Assembly: GCF_027158205.1 (NCBI RefSeq)
Contig: NZ_JAPVLU010000003.1
Location: 1 to 64,000, forward strand
DNA from: Streptomyces sp. H39-S7
GTDB taxonomy: Bacteria; Actinomycetota; Actinomycetes; Streptomycetales; Streptomycetaceae
Length of the DNA stretch: 64,000 nt
Direction: 5' to 3'
This document shows, in pieces, positions 43,784 through 51,605 of the stretch (position 1 is its first letter; each line of letters opens with the position of its first letter). A program made the position numbers and the translations under genes. A model generated the notes under the pieces. It did no database searches and was not told the DNA's origin. It saw nothing but the letters and a program-made list of their open reading frames with translations.

Positions 43784-44101
43784 GTGCCGACGTACCAGTA
43801 CCAGTGCACCGAGTGCGGCGAGGGCCTCGAGGCGGTGCAGAAGTTCAGCGATGACGCTCTGACCGTTTGCCCGACCTGCAGCGGACGCCTGCGCAAGATC
43901 TTCTCGGCGGTCGGGGTCGTGTTCAAGGGTTCCGGTTTCTACCGGACCGACAGCCGTGGCTCGTCCTCGGCGAGCACCCCCGCGGCCAAGAGCGGCTCGG
44001 ATGCGAAGCCTTCGACGACGTCCGCGCCGTCCTCGGCCTCCTCGTCGAGCAGCTCCTCATCCGGTTCGAGCAGCTCTTCCAGCGGGTCTTCCGCAGCCTG
44101 A
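43784..44101 (+). CDS. FmdB-family zinc-ribbon regulatory protein
   Basis: 105 residues. N-terminal FmdB/CxxC_CxxC_SSSS zinc ribbon: MPTYQYQC-x2-C, then C-x2-C in VCPTCSGRL, ending with GSGFYRTD. The C-terminal 45 residues are low-complexity Ser/Ala (more than 15 Ser). The exact molecular role of the family is unknown; a stress- or regulation-linked zinc protein is assumed. Start GTG 43784 with GGAGG. A CIRCE element in its leader makes it a likely member of the HrcA heat-shock regulon. Confidence 0.9.
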   Translation: MPTYQYQCTECGEGLEAVQKFSDDALTVCPTCSGRLRKIFSAVGVVFKGSGFYRTDSRGSSSASTPAAKSGSDAKPSTTSAPSSASSSSSSSSGSSSSSSGSSAA

Positions 44102-44155
44102 TCGATCCCGATCGCTGTGCACGGGTGAGCCGCCCAAGGCTTACGCGTCGATGAC

Positions 44156-44184
44156 GGACCCCGCCGATCCAGTCGGCGGGGTCC
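44156..44184 (+). terminator. Terminator of the FmdB gene
   Basis: 12-bp perfect stem GGACCCCGCCGA/TCGGCGGGGTCC with a 5-nt loop, 55 bp after the stop codon and 35 bp before the next gene. Confidence 0.88.
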
Positions 44185-44218
44185 CTCGTCGTATCCAGCC
44201 GCCGTTAGGGTGATCCGC

Positions 44219-45067
44219 ATGGTGGAGAGCAGCGGTACGCGGGCCGATATCGGCGTCATCGGCGGGTCCGGTTTCTACTCGTTCCTCGAGGATGTGACCG
44301 AGATCACGGTCGAGACCCCCTACGGTCCGCCGAGCGACTCGCTCTTCCTCGGCGAAGTGGCCGGCCGGCGGGTGGCCTTCCTGCCGCGGCACGGCCGCGG
44401 GCACCATCTGCCGCCGCACCGGATCAACTACCGGGCCAACCTGTGGGCGCTGCGCTCGGTCGGCGTGCGCCAGGTGCTCGGCCCGTGCGCGGTGGGCGGC
44501 CTGCGCGCGGAGTTCGGCCCCGGCACCCTGCTCGTGCCCGACCAGCTCGTGGACCGCACGAAGTCGCGTGTCCAGACGTACTTCGACGGGGAGGCGCTGC
44601 CGGACGGCAGCCGGCCGAACGTCGTGCACGTCTCGCTGGCCGACCCGTACTGCCCGGTGGGACGCCGGGTCGCGGTGGACACCGCGCGGGCGGGCGGCTG
44701 GGAGGCCGTCGACGGCGGGACGCTCGTCGTCGTCGAGGGGCCCCGGTTCTCCACCCGCGCGGAGTCGCGGTGGCATGCGGCGCAGGGCTGGTCGGTGGTC
44801 GGCATGACCGGGCACCCCGAGGCGATCCTCGCCCGGGAACTCGGGCTCTGCTACACGTCCCTGACACTGGTGACGGACCTGGACGCGGGCGCCGAGACGG
44901 GCGAGGGGGTCTCCCACGAGGAGGTCCTGGAGGTCTTCGCGGCGAACGTCGGCCGGATGCGGACCGTGCTGTTCGACGTGGTCGGCGGACTGCCGCCGAT
45001 CGCGGAGCGGGAGTGCCTGTGCGTGGACCCGTGGGGCGGGCAGCAGCCGGGGATCGCGCTGCCGTAA
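44219..45067 (+). CDS. S-methyl-5'-thioadenosine phosphorylase
   Basis: 282 residues, PNP/MTAP-type trimeric phosphorylase. Phosphate-binding GGSGFYS (about 15-21), then PRHGRGHHLPPHRINYRAN, substrate loop VEGPRFSTRAESR and MTGHPEAILARELGLCY, the last with the Met-Thr/Asp pattern of MTAP rather than guanosine-type PNP. It cleaves methylthioadenosine for methionine salvage. ATG 44219; a TAGGGT hexamer 7 nt upstream suggests a leaderless mRNA. A GTG 9 bp upstream is also in frame. A 5'-deoxyadenosine or inosine specificity cannot be excluded. Confidence 0.9.
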   Translation: MVESSGTRADIGVIGGSGFYSFLEDVTEITVETPYGPPSDSLFLGEVAGRRVAFLPRHGRGHHLPPHRINYRANLWALRSVGVRQVLGPCAVGGLRAEFGPGTLLVPDQLVDRTKSRVQTYFDGEALPDGSRPNVVHVSLADPYCPVGRRVAVDTARAGGWEAVDGGTLVVVEGPRFSTRAESRWHAAQGWSVVGMTGHPEAILARELGLCYTSLTLVTDLDAGAETGEGVSHEEVLEVFAANVGRMRTVLFDVVGGLPPIAERECLCVDPWGGQQPGIALP

Positions 45068-45118
45068 GGGGTCGGCCGGCCGGGAGGCACGGCTGCTTCA
45101 CCCTCTCGGGTGACGGGG

Positions 45119-45145
45119 TTTTCCACAACCGGTGAGTTGTCCACA
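45119..45145. promoter_or_regulatory. Pair of DnaA-box-like 9-mers
   Basis: TTTTCCACA (45119-45127) and TTGTCCACA (45137-45145). The second is the Streptomyces DnaA-box consensus and the first differs by one base. They lie in direct orientation 9 bp apart after the phosphorylase gene. Two boxes alone do not make an origin. Confidence 0.45.
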
Positions 45146-45191
45146 GGCCTGGAAGGGCCGACGGCGGTGTGCGGGATCGTAGAGATCTCAG

Positions 45192-45221
45192 CCGCGGGGA
45201 TCCGTTCGGATATCCCCGCGG
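45192..45221. promoter_or_regulatory. Hairpin in leader of the small ORF
   Basis: CCGCGGGGAT/ATCCCCGCGG, 10-bp arms with a 10-nt loop that can itself pair CCG/CGG. It lies 27 bp before ATG 45249. It may be a terminator for the phosphorylase gene or a leader element. Confidence 0.6.
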
Positions 45222-45248
45222 AGATTCCTCCGAGGCGGTGACACCTCC

Positions 45249-45491
45249 ATGCCCGTTCTTCCCGACCCCCGTCCCGACCCCTCCGCGCCCTCCTCCGCAC
45301 CCCCTGATTCCTACGCGCTGCCGCGCTGCGTGGTGCCGTCCTTCCCGCCGATCCGGGCCGGCCGGGGGCGCGGGCGGATCCGGCGGTGGACGGCGCCGCA
45401 CCGCGGCCGGCGGACGGTGTCCGCGGGGCTGGCGATGGCCGCGGCCGTGTTGGCGGCCACCCCTCCGCACTGTCAACTGCCCTGGCGGTGA
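45249..45491 (+). CDS. Hypothetical protein, possibly a truncated SAF/CpaB-type protein
   Basis: 80 residues: Pro-rich cytoplasmic start, a basic stretch (RGRGRIRRW, HRGRR) and one short hydrophobic segment (SAGLAMAAAVLAATPP) before a sudden end at PHCQLPWR. Streptomyces genomes often carry an RcpC/CpaB-like SAF-domain gene just before mscL, with this same N-terminal plan. Here the extracytoplasmic domain is missing, so I suspect a remnant (inference). A GAGGCGG site precedes ATG 45249. It could also be a genuine short membrane protein. Confidence 0.5.
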   Translation: MPVLPDPRPDPSAPSSAPPDSYALPRCVVPSFPPIRAGRGRGRIRRWTAPHRGRRTVSAGLAMAAAVLAATPPHCQLPWR

Positions 45492-45604
45492 AGCGGTGTT
45501 GACTCACCCTTTCGTGTGTACGGATTGGACACACCTCTCCCGGAATGCCGTAGGTTGCGGCACTTGCTGTGTCGTCGACCGTGCGTGCGGAAAGAGAGAA
45601 TCCA

Positions 45605-46063
45605 GTGAGCGACGAGAAGCAGGGCGGGGTCCTGAGCGGCTTCAGGGAATTCCTGATGCGGGGGAACGTGGTCGACCTGGCCGTCGCCGTCGTCATCGGT
45701 GCCGCGTTCACCTCTGTGGTGAATTCCGTGGTCAGGGGCGTCATCAACCCGCTGGTCGGCGCGTTCGGCACCAAGGACCTGGAGCGCTACCGCTCGTGCC
45801 TCAAGGGCCCGTGCTCGGTGAACGACGCGGGCGACGCGGTGACCGGCATCCCGATCCTCTGGGGCCTGGTGCTCAGCGCGGTCCTCACGTTCGTGATCAC
45901 CGCCGCGGTGGTCTATTTCCTGATGGTGCTGCCGATGTCCCGCTACCTGGCCAGGAGGGCCGCGCGGGAGCGGAAGGCCGCTGTCGTGCACGCGGAGGCC
46001 GAGGCCGCCGAGGTGGCGCTGCTGCGCGAGATCCGCGACGTGCTGGTGGCGCAGCGCGGCTGA
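45605..46063 (+). CDS. mscL: Large-conductance mechanosensitive channel
   Basis: 152 residues. Homopentameric turgor-release channel: amphipathic N-helix GFREFLMRGNVVDLAVAVVIGAAF leading into TM1 (pore), loop with the Actinobacteria-type insert (YRSCLKGPCS, a possible disulfide), TM2 (LVLSAVLTFVITAAVVYFLMVLP) and C-terminal charged helix. Start GTG 45605 (VSDEKQ) with a purine-rich upstream GGAAAGAGAG. It ends 1 bp before the convergent 70-residue gene. Confidence 0.95.
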   Translation: MSDEKQGGVLSGFREFLMRGNVVDLAVAVVIGAAFTSVVNSVVRGVINPLVGAFGTKDLERYRSCLKGPCSVNDAGDAVTGIPILWGLVLSAVLTFVITAAVVYFLMVLPMSRYLARRAARERKAAVVHAEAEAAEVALLREIRDVLVAQRG

Positions 46064-46064
46064 G

Positions 46065-46277
46065 TCAGATGTGGTGCGGGGGCTTCTCGTCGAGGAAGCG
46101 GGCGAGATCGTCGCCCCCGCCGCCGGACGGGCGCTCGCCCCAGCCCCGGTCCGTGTCGTCGGACGACTGCCGGCTGAGCGGGTCGTCGAAAACCAGCGCG
46201 GCGGCGGGGTCGCGCCGCGGCTTCTCGGGCCGTGCCGCGGGCTGGGGGTCGGACTGGGGTTCGGGAGCGGTGCTCAT
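46065..46277 (-). CDS. Small hypothetical hydrophilic protein
   Basis: 70-residue, Pro/Asp/Arg-rich, probably disordered (STAPEPQSDPQPAARPEKP, GWGERPSGGGGDDLARF), ending LDEKPPHHI. ATG 46277 with GGAGG very close. It sits immediately beside mscL in convergent orientation and 58 bp after the two-TM gene on the same strand. No function recognised. Confidence 0.6.
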   Translation of the reverse strand: MSTAPEPQSDPQPAARPEKPRRDPAAALVFDDPLSRQSSDDTDRGWGERPSGGGGDDLARFLDEKPPHHI

Positions 46278-46335
46278 GCCTCCAGGGTACGGCGGCGGGC
46301 CCGCGACCCGGCTCGTCGCGTCACGGCTCGTCGCG

Positions 46336-46692
46336 TCAGCGGTCCTTCGGGTCGAGCAGCCAAAGGGCAAGCACCACCAGGAAGGACACCACGAGGAAGC
46401 CGGCACACCACCAGGCGATCGCCGTCTCGCCCTGCATCCACTCGTTGACGGCGATCGACAGCGCCCACAGCTGGCCGATGACGACCGTGATCGCCAGCAT
46501 CAGCCGGGCGGAGAGTTTGGCGGAGCGTTCCGGGTCCTGGTCGGTGCCCGCGCCGGGGCCGGGGCCGGTGTGGCGCACCCGGGGGTCGCCGTAGCCGCTG
46601 GTCGCGCGGATCTGCGGGTAGCGCTCGTGCACCGGCCGGTTCAGCCGGGGCTGGTCGCTGCCCGGGTGATACGGCGGCGGGGTGTCCGTCAT
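46336..46692 (-). CDS. Two-TM membrane protein of the Mo oxidoreductase operon
   Basis: 118 residues: polar, Pro-rich N-terminal 60, then two helices (LSARLMLAITVVIGQLWALSI and IAWWCAGFLVVSFLVVLALWL) and a short LLDPKDR tail. ATG 46692 overlaps the Rieske stop as ATGA, so it is the last member of the five-gene operon. It could be an assembly or anchoring subunit. No cofactor ligands or known family seen. Confidence 0.75.
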   Translation of the reverse strand: MTDTPPPYHPGSDQPRLNRPVHERYPQIRATSGYGDPRVRHTGPGPGAGTDQDPERSAKLSARLMLAITVVIGQLWALSIAVNEWMQGETAIAWWCAGFLVVSFLVVLALWLLDPKDR

Positions 46693-47333
46693 ACGCGTCG
46701 GCCTCCCTCGGTCGTGGGGCCCTGCGCCCGGGCGCCCGGGCAGCCGAGCCGGCCCGCCACCTCGGGGCGGGAATCCTGGAGCTGGCGGCAGAGCCCTTCC
46801 TCGGCGCTCTCCCCGGAGCGGGCGGTGCCGATCGCCCAGACGCTGCCGTCCGCGCGCTCGACGAGGACCACCTTGGGCAGCCCGCGCGGTGGCGGTCCGG
46901 CGGTGACGTCGCCGGTGCGGGCGTCGAAGACTCCCTCGTGGCACGGGCAGTACAGCTCGCCCTCGCTGCCCCGCTCCTTCCGCCACAGCACCGCGCAGGC
47001 CAGGTGGGTGCAGATCGCGGAGTAGCCGACGAGGGTGCCGTCGGTCATCCGCACCGCGACCGCCCGGTCGTCCTCGCCCGGGTAGCGGAAGGCGAGGGAC
47101 TGGCCGCGTTCGATGCGGTCGGCGATCTTCTTCGGGTCGGCCGTGCCGTCACCGTGCCGGTGCAGCACTCCCGCCGCGACGGCCACCCCGCCGACGGCGA
47201 GACCGCCGGAGACGGTGGCGACGATCCGCAGGTAGTCGCGGCGGGTGGTCAGCGAGTCGGCGCTGATCCGGTCGCGCAGCGCGTCCTGCTCGGGATCGTG
47301 GTGCGCGTCCGGCTGCTCAGTGGTGGTTGTCAT
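46689..47333 (-). CDS. Rieske [2Fe-2S] protein of the Mo oxidoreductase operon
   Basis: 214 residues. Twin-arginine-like signal/anchor (TTRRDYLRIVATVSGG, about 29-44) with a following helix, then a Rieske domain: cluster ligands in CTHLA and CPCHEG. The C-x-H and C-x2-H spacing is complete. It should pass electrons between the quinone/cytochrome side and the ferredoxin subunit at the outer membrane face. It overlaps its neighbours on both sides by 4 nt. Confidence 0.92.
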   Translation of the reverse strand: MTTTTEQPDAHHDPEQDALRDRISADSLTTRRDYLRIVATVSGGLAVGGVAVAAGVLHRHGDGTADPKKIADRIERGQSLAFRYPGEDDRAVAVRMTDGTLVGYSAICTHLACAVLWRKERGSEGELYCPCHEGVFDARTGDVTAGPPPRGLPKVVLVERADGSVWAIGTARSGESAEEGLCRQLQDSRPEVAGRLGCPGARAQGPTTEGGRRV

Positions 47334-47929
47334 CGGACATCGACCCCGTTCACCTCGACGATCGGCAGCCCGCCGGGCACCGGCCACCGCACCTTGTCCG
47401 CCGGGACGACCATCGCCACCCCGGTCTTCACCATCACGTCGCCGAACACGAAGGAGTCGGCGACCTCGACACCGGGCCGCTCGGCCTGCAGTTCCTCGAG
47501 CGTTCCGTAGAACAGCGCGCCGGTCGGGCAGACGGTGGCGCACATGGGGGCGAGGCCGTACTCGGTGCGGTCGTAACAGAGGTTGCACTTCATCTGGAGT
47601 TTCGCCTCCAGATCGATCTTCGGGATGCCGAAGGGGCAGGCGTTGACGCAGTTGGCGCAGCCGATGCAGCGGGTCAGGTCCGCCTCCTGCACCACCCCGT
47701 CGGGCGTGATGAGGATCGCGTCGGCCGGGCAGACCTCGGCGCAGGGCGCGACGGGGTCCTCGCAGTGCATGCAGACGCTGGGAAGGGAGGCCACGCTGAG
47801 CCCCTGGTCGGGGTAGTCGAGGTGGATCATCGACTTGCCCCGGTGCGAGTCGCATTCGCGGCAGGCGGAGACGCAGGCCTGGCAGCCGATGCAGCGGCCC
47901 GGGTCGATGAAGATCGTCCGTCCCATCAT
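47330..47929 (-). CDS. 4Fe-4S ferredoxin-type electron-transfer subunit
   Basis: 199 residues of the HybA/NrfC/DmsB type with four cysteine clusters: CIGCQACVSAC, CMHCEDPVAPCAEVC, CIGCANCVNACPF and CNLCYDR...CATVCP. It should hold four 4Fe-4S clusters as the electron wire of the molybdoenzyme. ATG 47929 is doubled (MMGRT), and its stop overlaps the Rieske gene. There is no Tat signal of its own, so it probably travels with, or stays cytoplasmic beside, the catalytic subunit, which also lacks one. Confidence 0.93.
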   Translation of the reverse strand: MMGRTIFIDPGRCIGCQACVSACRECDSHRGKSMIHLDYPDQGLSVASLPSVCMHCEDPVAPCAEVCPADAILITPDGVVQEADLTRCIGCANCVNACPFGIPKIDLEAKLQMKCNLCYDRTEYGLAPMCATVCPTGALFYGTLEELQAERPGVEVADSFVFGDVMVKTGVAMVVPADKVRWPVPGGLPIVEVNGVDVR

Positions 47930-47936
47930 GGCCGGA

Positions 47937-50249
47937 TCAGCTCCTTTCCGACGTGCCCCGGCCCTGGGGGGCCGTGGGCGGGAAGGGTTCGGTGCGGGAG
48001 ACCTGGGTCTCCGGATAGGCCTCGCGGCCCGGCGGCACCGGCGGCGCGGGGACCTGGTCGAGGGCTTCCGCGGCCTCGACCCGGGCGGCGCAGACCTTGT
48101 ACTCCGGGATCTTGGAGCGGGGGTCGAGGGCGTCCATCGTCAGCACGTTCGCCGCCGTGGGGGCGGGCCAGTGATAGGGGATGAAGACCGTGTCGGGACG
48201 GATCGAGTCGACGACCAGCGCCGGGTACACGGTGCTGCCCCGGCGGGTCACCACCCTCACCGGGTCACCGTTGCGGAAGCCGTGCGAGGGGTGCACCTCG
48301 ACCCAGGGGCGCGGGGTCTGCTCGACGAGGGCGCCGAGCCTGCGGGTCTGGTTGCCGGACAGGAAGTGTGCGACGGTACGGCCGGTGGTGAGCGACAGCG
48401 GGAACTCGTCGCTGTACGGGTCCATCGGCGGGTGCCACTCCACCACCTGCAGATGGATCATGCCGTCCTCGTGGTACGTCCGCCCGTTCTCGAAGAGCCG
48501 CGGGGTGCCGGGATGATCGGTGGAAGGACAGGGCCACGCGATGCCGCCGGTCTCCTCCAGCCGCTCGTAGGTGATGCCGTAGTAGTCGTTGACGGTGCCG
48601 GCGGACGCGATCCGCAGCTCGTCGAAGACCTCGCGGGAGCCGGCGAAGGCGAACTTGTCGCCCTCGCCCAGCCGGCGGGCCAGCTCGCACATCACCCAGG
48701 TGTCGGTCCGCACCCCGGGCGGCGGGTCCTGCGCCTTGTTGTGCTTGACGACGCGCGCCTCGGCGTTGGCCATCACGCCCTCGTCCTCGGCCCAGGTCGT
48801 GACGGGGAAGACGACGTGCGCGTTCTCGGCCGTCTCGGAGAGGAAGAAGTCCAGCTGGGCGTGGAACTCCAGCTTGTCGTAACCGTCCTTGACGACCTTG
48901 TAGTTCGGGAGGGAGACGAACGGGTTGTTGCAGGTGCCGATGAGGCCGCGGATCTCACCGCGCTGCATCTGGTAGACCATCTCCATCATCGAGGTGCCGG
49001 CCTGCGGCAGCTCGGACTCCTCGATCCCCCAGATCTCACAGATCTGCCGACGGTGCTCCGGGTTCATGATCGAGCGCCCGCCGGGCAGCATGTCGGACTT
49101 CTGACCGTGCTCGCGGCCGCCCTGCCCGTTGCCCTGGCCGGTGATCGTCCCGTAGCCGGCGCCGGGCTTGCCGATGTTCCCGGTGGCGACGCACAGGTTG
49201 ATGATGCTGAGGCAGTTCTCGACGCCCTGGCTGTGGTGCTCGACGCCGCGCGCGTGCCAGGCCATCGCGTTCCGCGCACCGCCGAACAGCCGCGCCACCT
49301 GCTCGACGTGGTCGACCGTCACCCCGCAGGTCTCGGCGGCCCGCTCCGGCGGGTAGGCGGCGACGGCCGCCCGGACCTCGTCCCAGCCGGTGGCGTGCGC
49401 GGCGAGGTACTCCTCGTCGACGAGCCCCTCGCGGATCACCACGTGCAGCACCGCGTTGAAGAACGCCGAGTCGGTGCCCGGCTTGATCGGCACGTGCAGG
49501 TCGGCGGTGCGGGCGATCGGGGTCTCGCGCGGATCGATGACGATCAGCTTCGCGCCCCGGTCCCGCGCGCCCCAGATGTACTGGGTCATGACGGGGAAGC
49601 ACTCGCCGACGTTCGATCCGGCGATGAGCAGGCAGTCGCTCAGCAGGATGTCGGAGAACGGGTTGCCGGCCCGGTCGATCCCGAAGGCCAGCTTGTTGGC
49701 CCCGGCGGCGCTGACCATGCAGAGCCGGCCGTTGTAGTCGACGTGCTTGGACTTCAGCGCGACCCGGGCGAACTTGCCGACCAGATACGTCTTCTCCGAG
49801 AACAGGCTCGCGCCGCCGAGCATCCCGAAGGAGTCGTTGCCGTTCTCCCGCTGGATCCGGCGGATCTCCGAGACGGTGAAGTCCAGCGCCTCCTCCCAGC
49901 TCGCCTCCCGCAACGGTTCGTCGCGCGAGCGCCGCATCAGCGGAGCGGTCAGCCGGTCGGGGTGGTTGACCTGCTGGTACGCGCTGATGCCCTTGGGGCA
50001 GAGCCGCATCCGGTTGATGTCGTGGTTGCGCGGCTCGACGCCGAAGACCTTGCCGTGCCTGTCCACCCGCAGATACATCCCGCACTGCACTCCGCAGAAG
50101 CAGCAGTGCGTGGGCACGAGCGTCTCGCCGTTCTGGTCGGCGTGCCACTTGTCGGCCGGGATGCCGCCCGCGTCCCGGAAACCGCGGGTGCCGGGCGGGG
50201 CGATGGCCGGGTCGATCGGTAGGGGCGGCCTGGTCGGCGTGTCCGTCAC
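47937..50249 (-). CDS. Molybdopterin oxidoreductase catalytic subunit (bis-MGD, nitrate/formate dehydrogenase-like)
   Basis: 770 residues. N-terminal 4Fe-4S motif C-x2-C-x3-C (CCFCGVQCGM) with a later C (RLCPKGI). The Mo ligand is probably the Cys of YNGRLCMVSAAG, so cysteine replaces the selenocysteine of many formate dehydrogenases. MGD-binding stretches include GSNVGECFPV, IDPRETPIARTAD and the C-terminal molybdopterin dinucleotide domain (LTTGRTVAHFLSGNQTRR). No Tat signal, so a cytoplasmic-side enzyme. Start GTG 50249 overlaps the membrane-subunit stop as GTGA. The substrate may be nitrate, formate or another oxyanion; sequence alone cannot decide. Confidence 0.92.
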   Translation of the reverse strand: MTDTPTRPPLPIDPAIAPPGTRGFRDAGGIPADKWHADQNGETLVPTHCCFCGVQCGMYLRVDRHGKVFGVEPRNHDINRMRLCPKGISAYQQVNHPDRLTAPLMRRSRDEPLREASWEEALDFTVSEIRRIQRENGNDSFGMLGGASLFSEKTYLVGKFARVALKSKHVDYNGRLCMVSAAGANKLAFGIDRAGNPFSDILLSDCLLIAGSNVGECFPVMTQYIWGARDRGAKLIVIDPRETPIARTADLHVPIKPGTDSAFFNAVLHVVIREGLVDEEYLAAHATGWDEVRAAVAAYPPERAAETCGVTVDHVEQVARLFGGARNAMAWHARGVEHHSQGVENCLSIINLCVATGNIGKPGAGYGTITGQGNGQGGREHGQKSDMLPGGRSIMNPEHRRQICEIWGIEESELPQAGTSMMEMVYQMQRGEIRGLIGTCNNPFVSLPNYKVVKDGYDKLEFHAQLDFFLSETAENAHVVFPVTTWAEDEGVMANAEARVVKHNKAQDPPPGVRTDTWVMCELARRLGEGDKFAFAGSREVFDELRIASAGTVNDYYGITYERLEETGGIAWPCPSTDHPGTPRLFENGRTYHEDGMIHLQVVEWHPPMDPYSDEFPLSLTTGRTVAHFLSGNQTRRLGALVEQTPRPWVEVHPSHGFRNGDPVRVVTRRGSTVYPALVVDSIRPDTVFIPYHWPAPTAANVLTMDALDPRSKIPEYKVCAARVEAAEALDQVPAPPVPPGREAYPETQVSRTEPFPPTAPQGRGTSERS

Positions 50250-51385
50250 TTGAAGCCCCGCTTCACATGGGAGAGGTAGGCGCTGCCGCGCAGCGCCCGC
50301 TTGCAGCGCGGGCAGTACTCGGCCCACTCGTCGAAACCGAGGTTCAGATCACGCATCGTGCCGCGCAGGTTCTCCACGTACGGCGCGGTGTCGATCGGCT
50401 CCTGGCAGCGGCGGCAGTGGAAGACCTTCTCGTCCTGCCGGGCGGTGTACTTGAAGAGCTGCATGCCGACCGCGGCGGGGCGCTGCACGAGGTGGAAGAA
50501 CTTCCCGAACGGGATGTAGATGAGGGTGAAGACCACGGACACCATGTGCAGCAGCGCCAGGAACTCGTAGCCGCCGCCGTGCAGCAGCACGCTGGAGAAG
50601 GTCAGCAGCAGCCCGGTGACGGAGATGGTGATCAGCGCGATGAGCGGGACGAAGTCGTACGCGAAGCGCTGCCCGGTGATCGCCCCCCGGTCCTTCATCC
50701 GGCGCCAGAGGAAGTAGCCGGCGCCGGGGATGACCAGCACCGCGGCGAGGTCGAGGCCGTGGAACATCGCCCAGCCGAAGAAGGACGAGGAGTCGTAACC
50801 GAGCACCTTGACGCCCCAGATCCGCATTTCGTAGCCGGGTCCTGAACTGCTGCCGGAGGTGAAGGTGAACCAGCCCCAGGTGAGCGGGAAGGTGATCGCC
50901 GCGGCGAGAAGGCAGCCCCAGAACATCAGTTGGTGCGCGAGCCAGCGGCCGTGCGAGCGCGCGCCGAGGAACTTCTGGAAGCCGAGGTAGGTGATGATCA
51001 TCTTCGGCAGCGCGGTGGGCGCCTTGCGGAAGTTCGCGACGGAGAAGAAGCTGCGCCAGCCCTGCTTGAACAGCCGCCGGGACGCGGGGGCCGACACCCA
51101 GACCGTGTAGCGGTAGGCGACGCCGAAGGCGAGGAAGATCGTGGCGACCGTGTAGGGGATCAGCGCGGAGTCGAAGTCCTTGAGCCCCCGGCTGCCGAGC
51201 ACGATGGCGGCGAGCAGCAGGACCGCGACGGCCGTGGCGACGAGCGAGGCCCGGGTGGTGGGCGACCGGCCGGCCGTCCGGGGAGCGGCGGGCGGCGGCC
51301 CGGCCGAATCTCCGGCCACGGCGGTGGCCGTGCCGCCGGCCGCTGGGGGCTCAGCCAGGGGAGGTTCCGGCGGAGGTTGCTGCAC
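50246..51385 (-). CDS. NarI/DsrM-like membrane subunit with C-terminal double CxxC
   Basis: 379 residues: Pro/Ala-rich start, then about six TM helices with His residues suited to heme ligation (RWLAHQLMFWG, FHGLDLAAVLV, ALLHMVSVVF), and a cytoplasmic tail carrying C-x2-C (HCRRCQEP) and C-x2-C (YCPRCKRA), which could hold a rubredoxin-like metal or Zn. The membrane part recalls NarI/DsrM b-type cytochromes that oxidise or reduce quinone. It is the first gene of the five-gene operon and overlaps the catalytic gene. Automatic annotation often mislabels such proteins as MFS. Confidence 0.8.
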   Translation of the reverse strand: MQQPPPEPPLAEPPAAGGTATAVAGDSAGPPPAAPRTAGRSPTTRASLVATAVAVLLLAAIVLGSRGLKDFDSALIPYTVATIFLAFGVAYRYTVWVSAPASRRLFKQGWRSFFSVANFRKAPTALPKMIITYLGFQKFLGARSHGRWLAHQLMFWGCLLAAAITFPLTWGWFTFTSGSSSGPGYEMRIWGVKVLGYDSSSFFGWAMFHGLDLAAVLVIPGAGYFLWRRMKDRGAITGQRFAYDFVPLIALITISVTGLLLTFSSVLLHGGGYEFLALLHMVSVVFTLIYIPFGKFFHLVQRPAAVGMQLFKYTARQDEKVFHCRRCQEPIDTAPYVENLRGTMRDLNLGFDEWAEYCPRCKRALRGSAYLSHVKRGFK

Positions 51386-51473
51386 GGGCTGGCTCCGTTC
51401 GACTGCGCACCTTCCGGACGGCGGGGCCCGGCAGTAGGCAATCTACGGACAAACTGTGCATAACGCAGTGATT

Positions 51474-51499
51474 GGCGCCCTGATGGACTACAGGGCGCC
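51474..51499. promoter_or_regulatory. Inverted repeat in divergent promoter region
   Basis: GGCGCCCTG-N8-CAGGGCGCC, perfect 9-bp arms, in the 220-bp gap between the Mo operon and the PLP enzyme. It could be an operator for either. No other strong signal was found except a TGTGCATAA stretch nearby. Confidence 0.5.
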
Positions 51500-51605
51500 T
51501 GTCATCGCCCTGGCGGGGACGCGGCCCCCCCAACGGCCCCCAAGCGTCGGCGGGGAGAAACCCCAAGCGCCGGTTTGGGAGACCCCTGCCGCTATACCTG
51601 GGGCC

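Noticed and set aside
47937-50249. Selenocysteine-containing formate dehydrogenase
   Set aside because: No in-frame TGA. The likely Mo ligand position is a normal Cys codon in the NGRLCMVS region.
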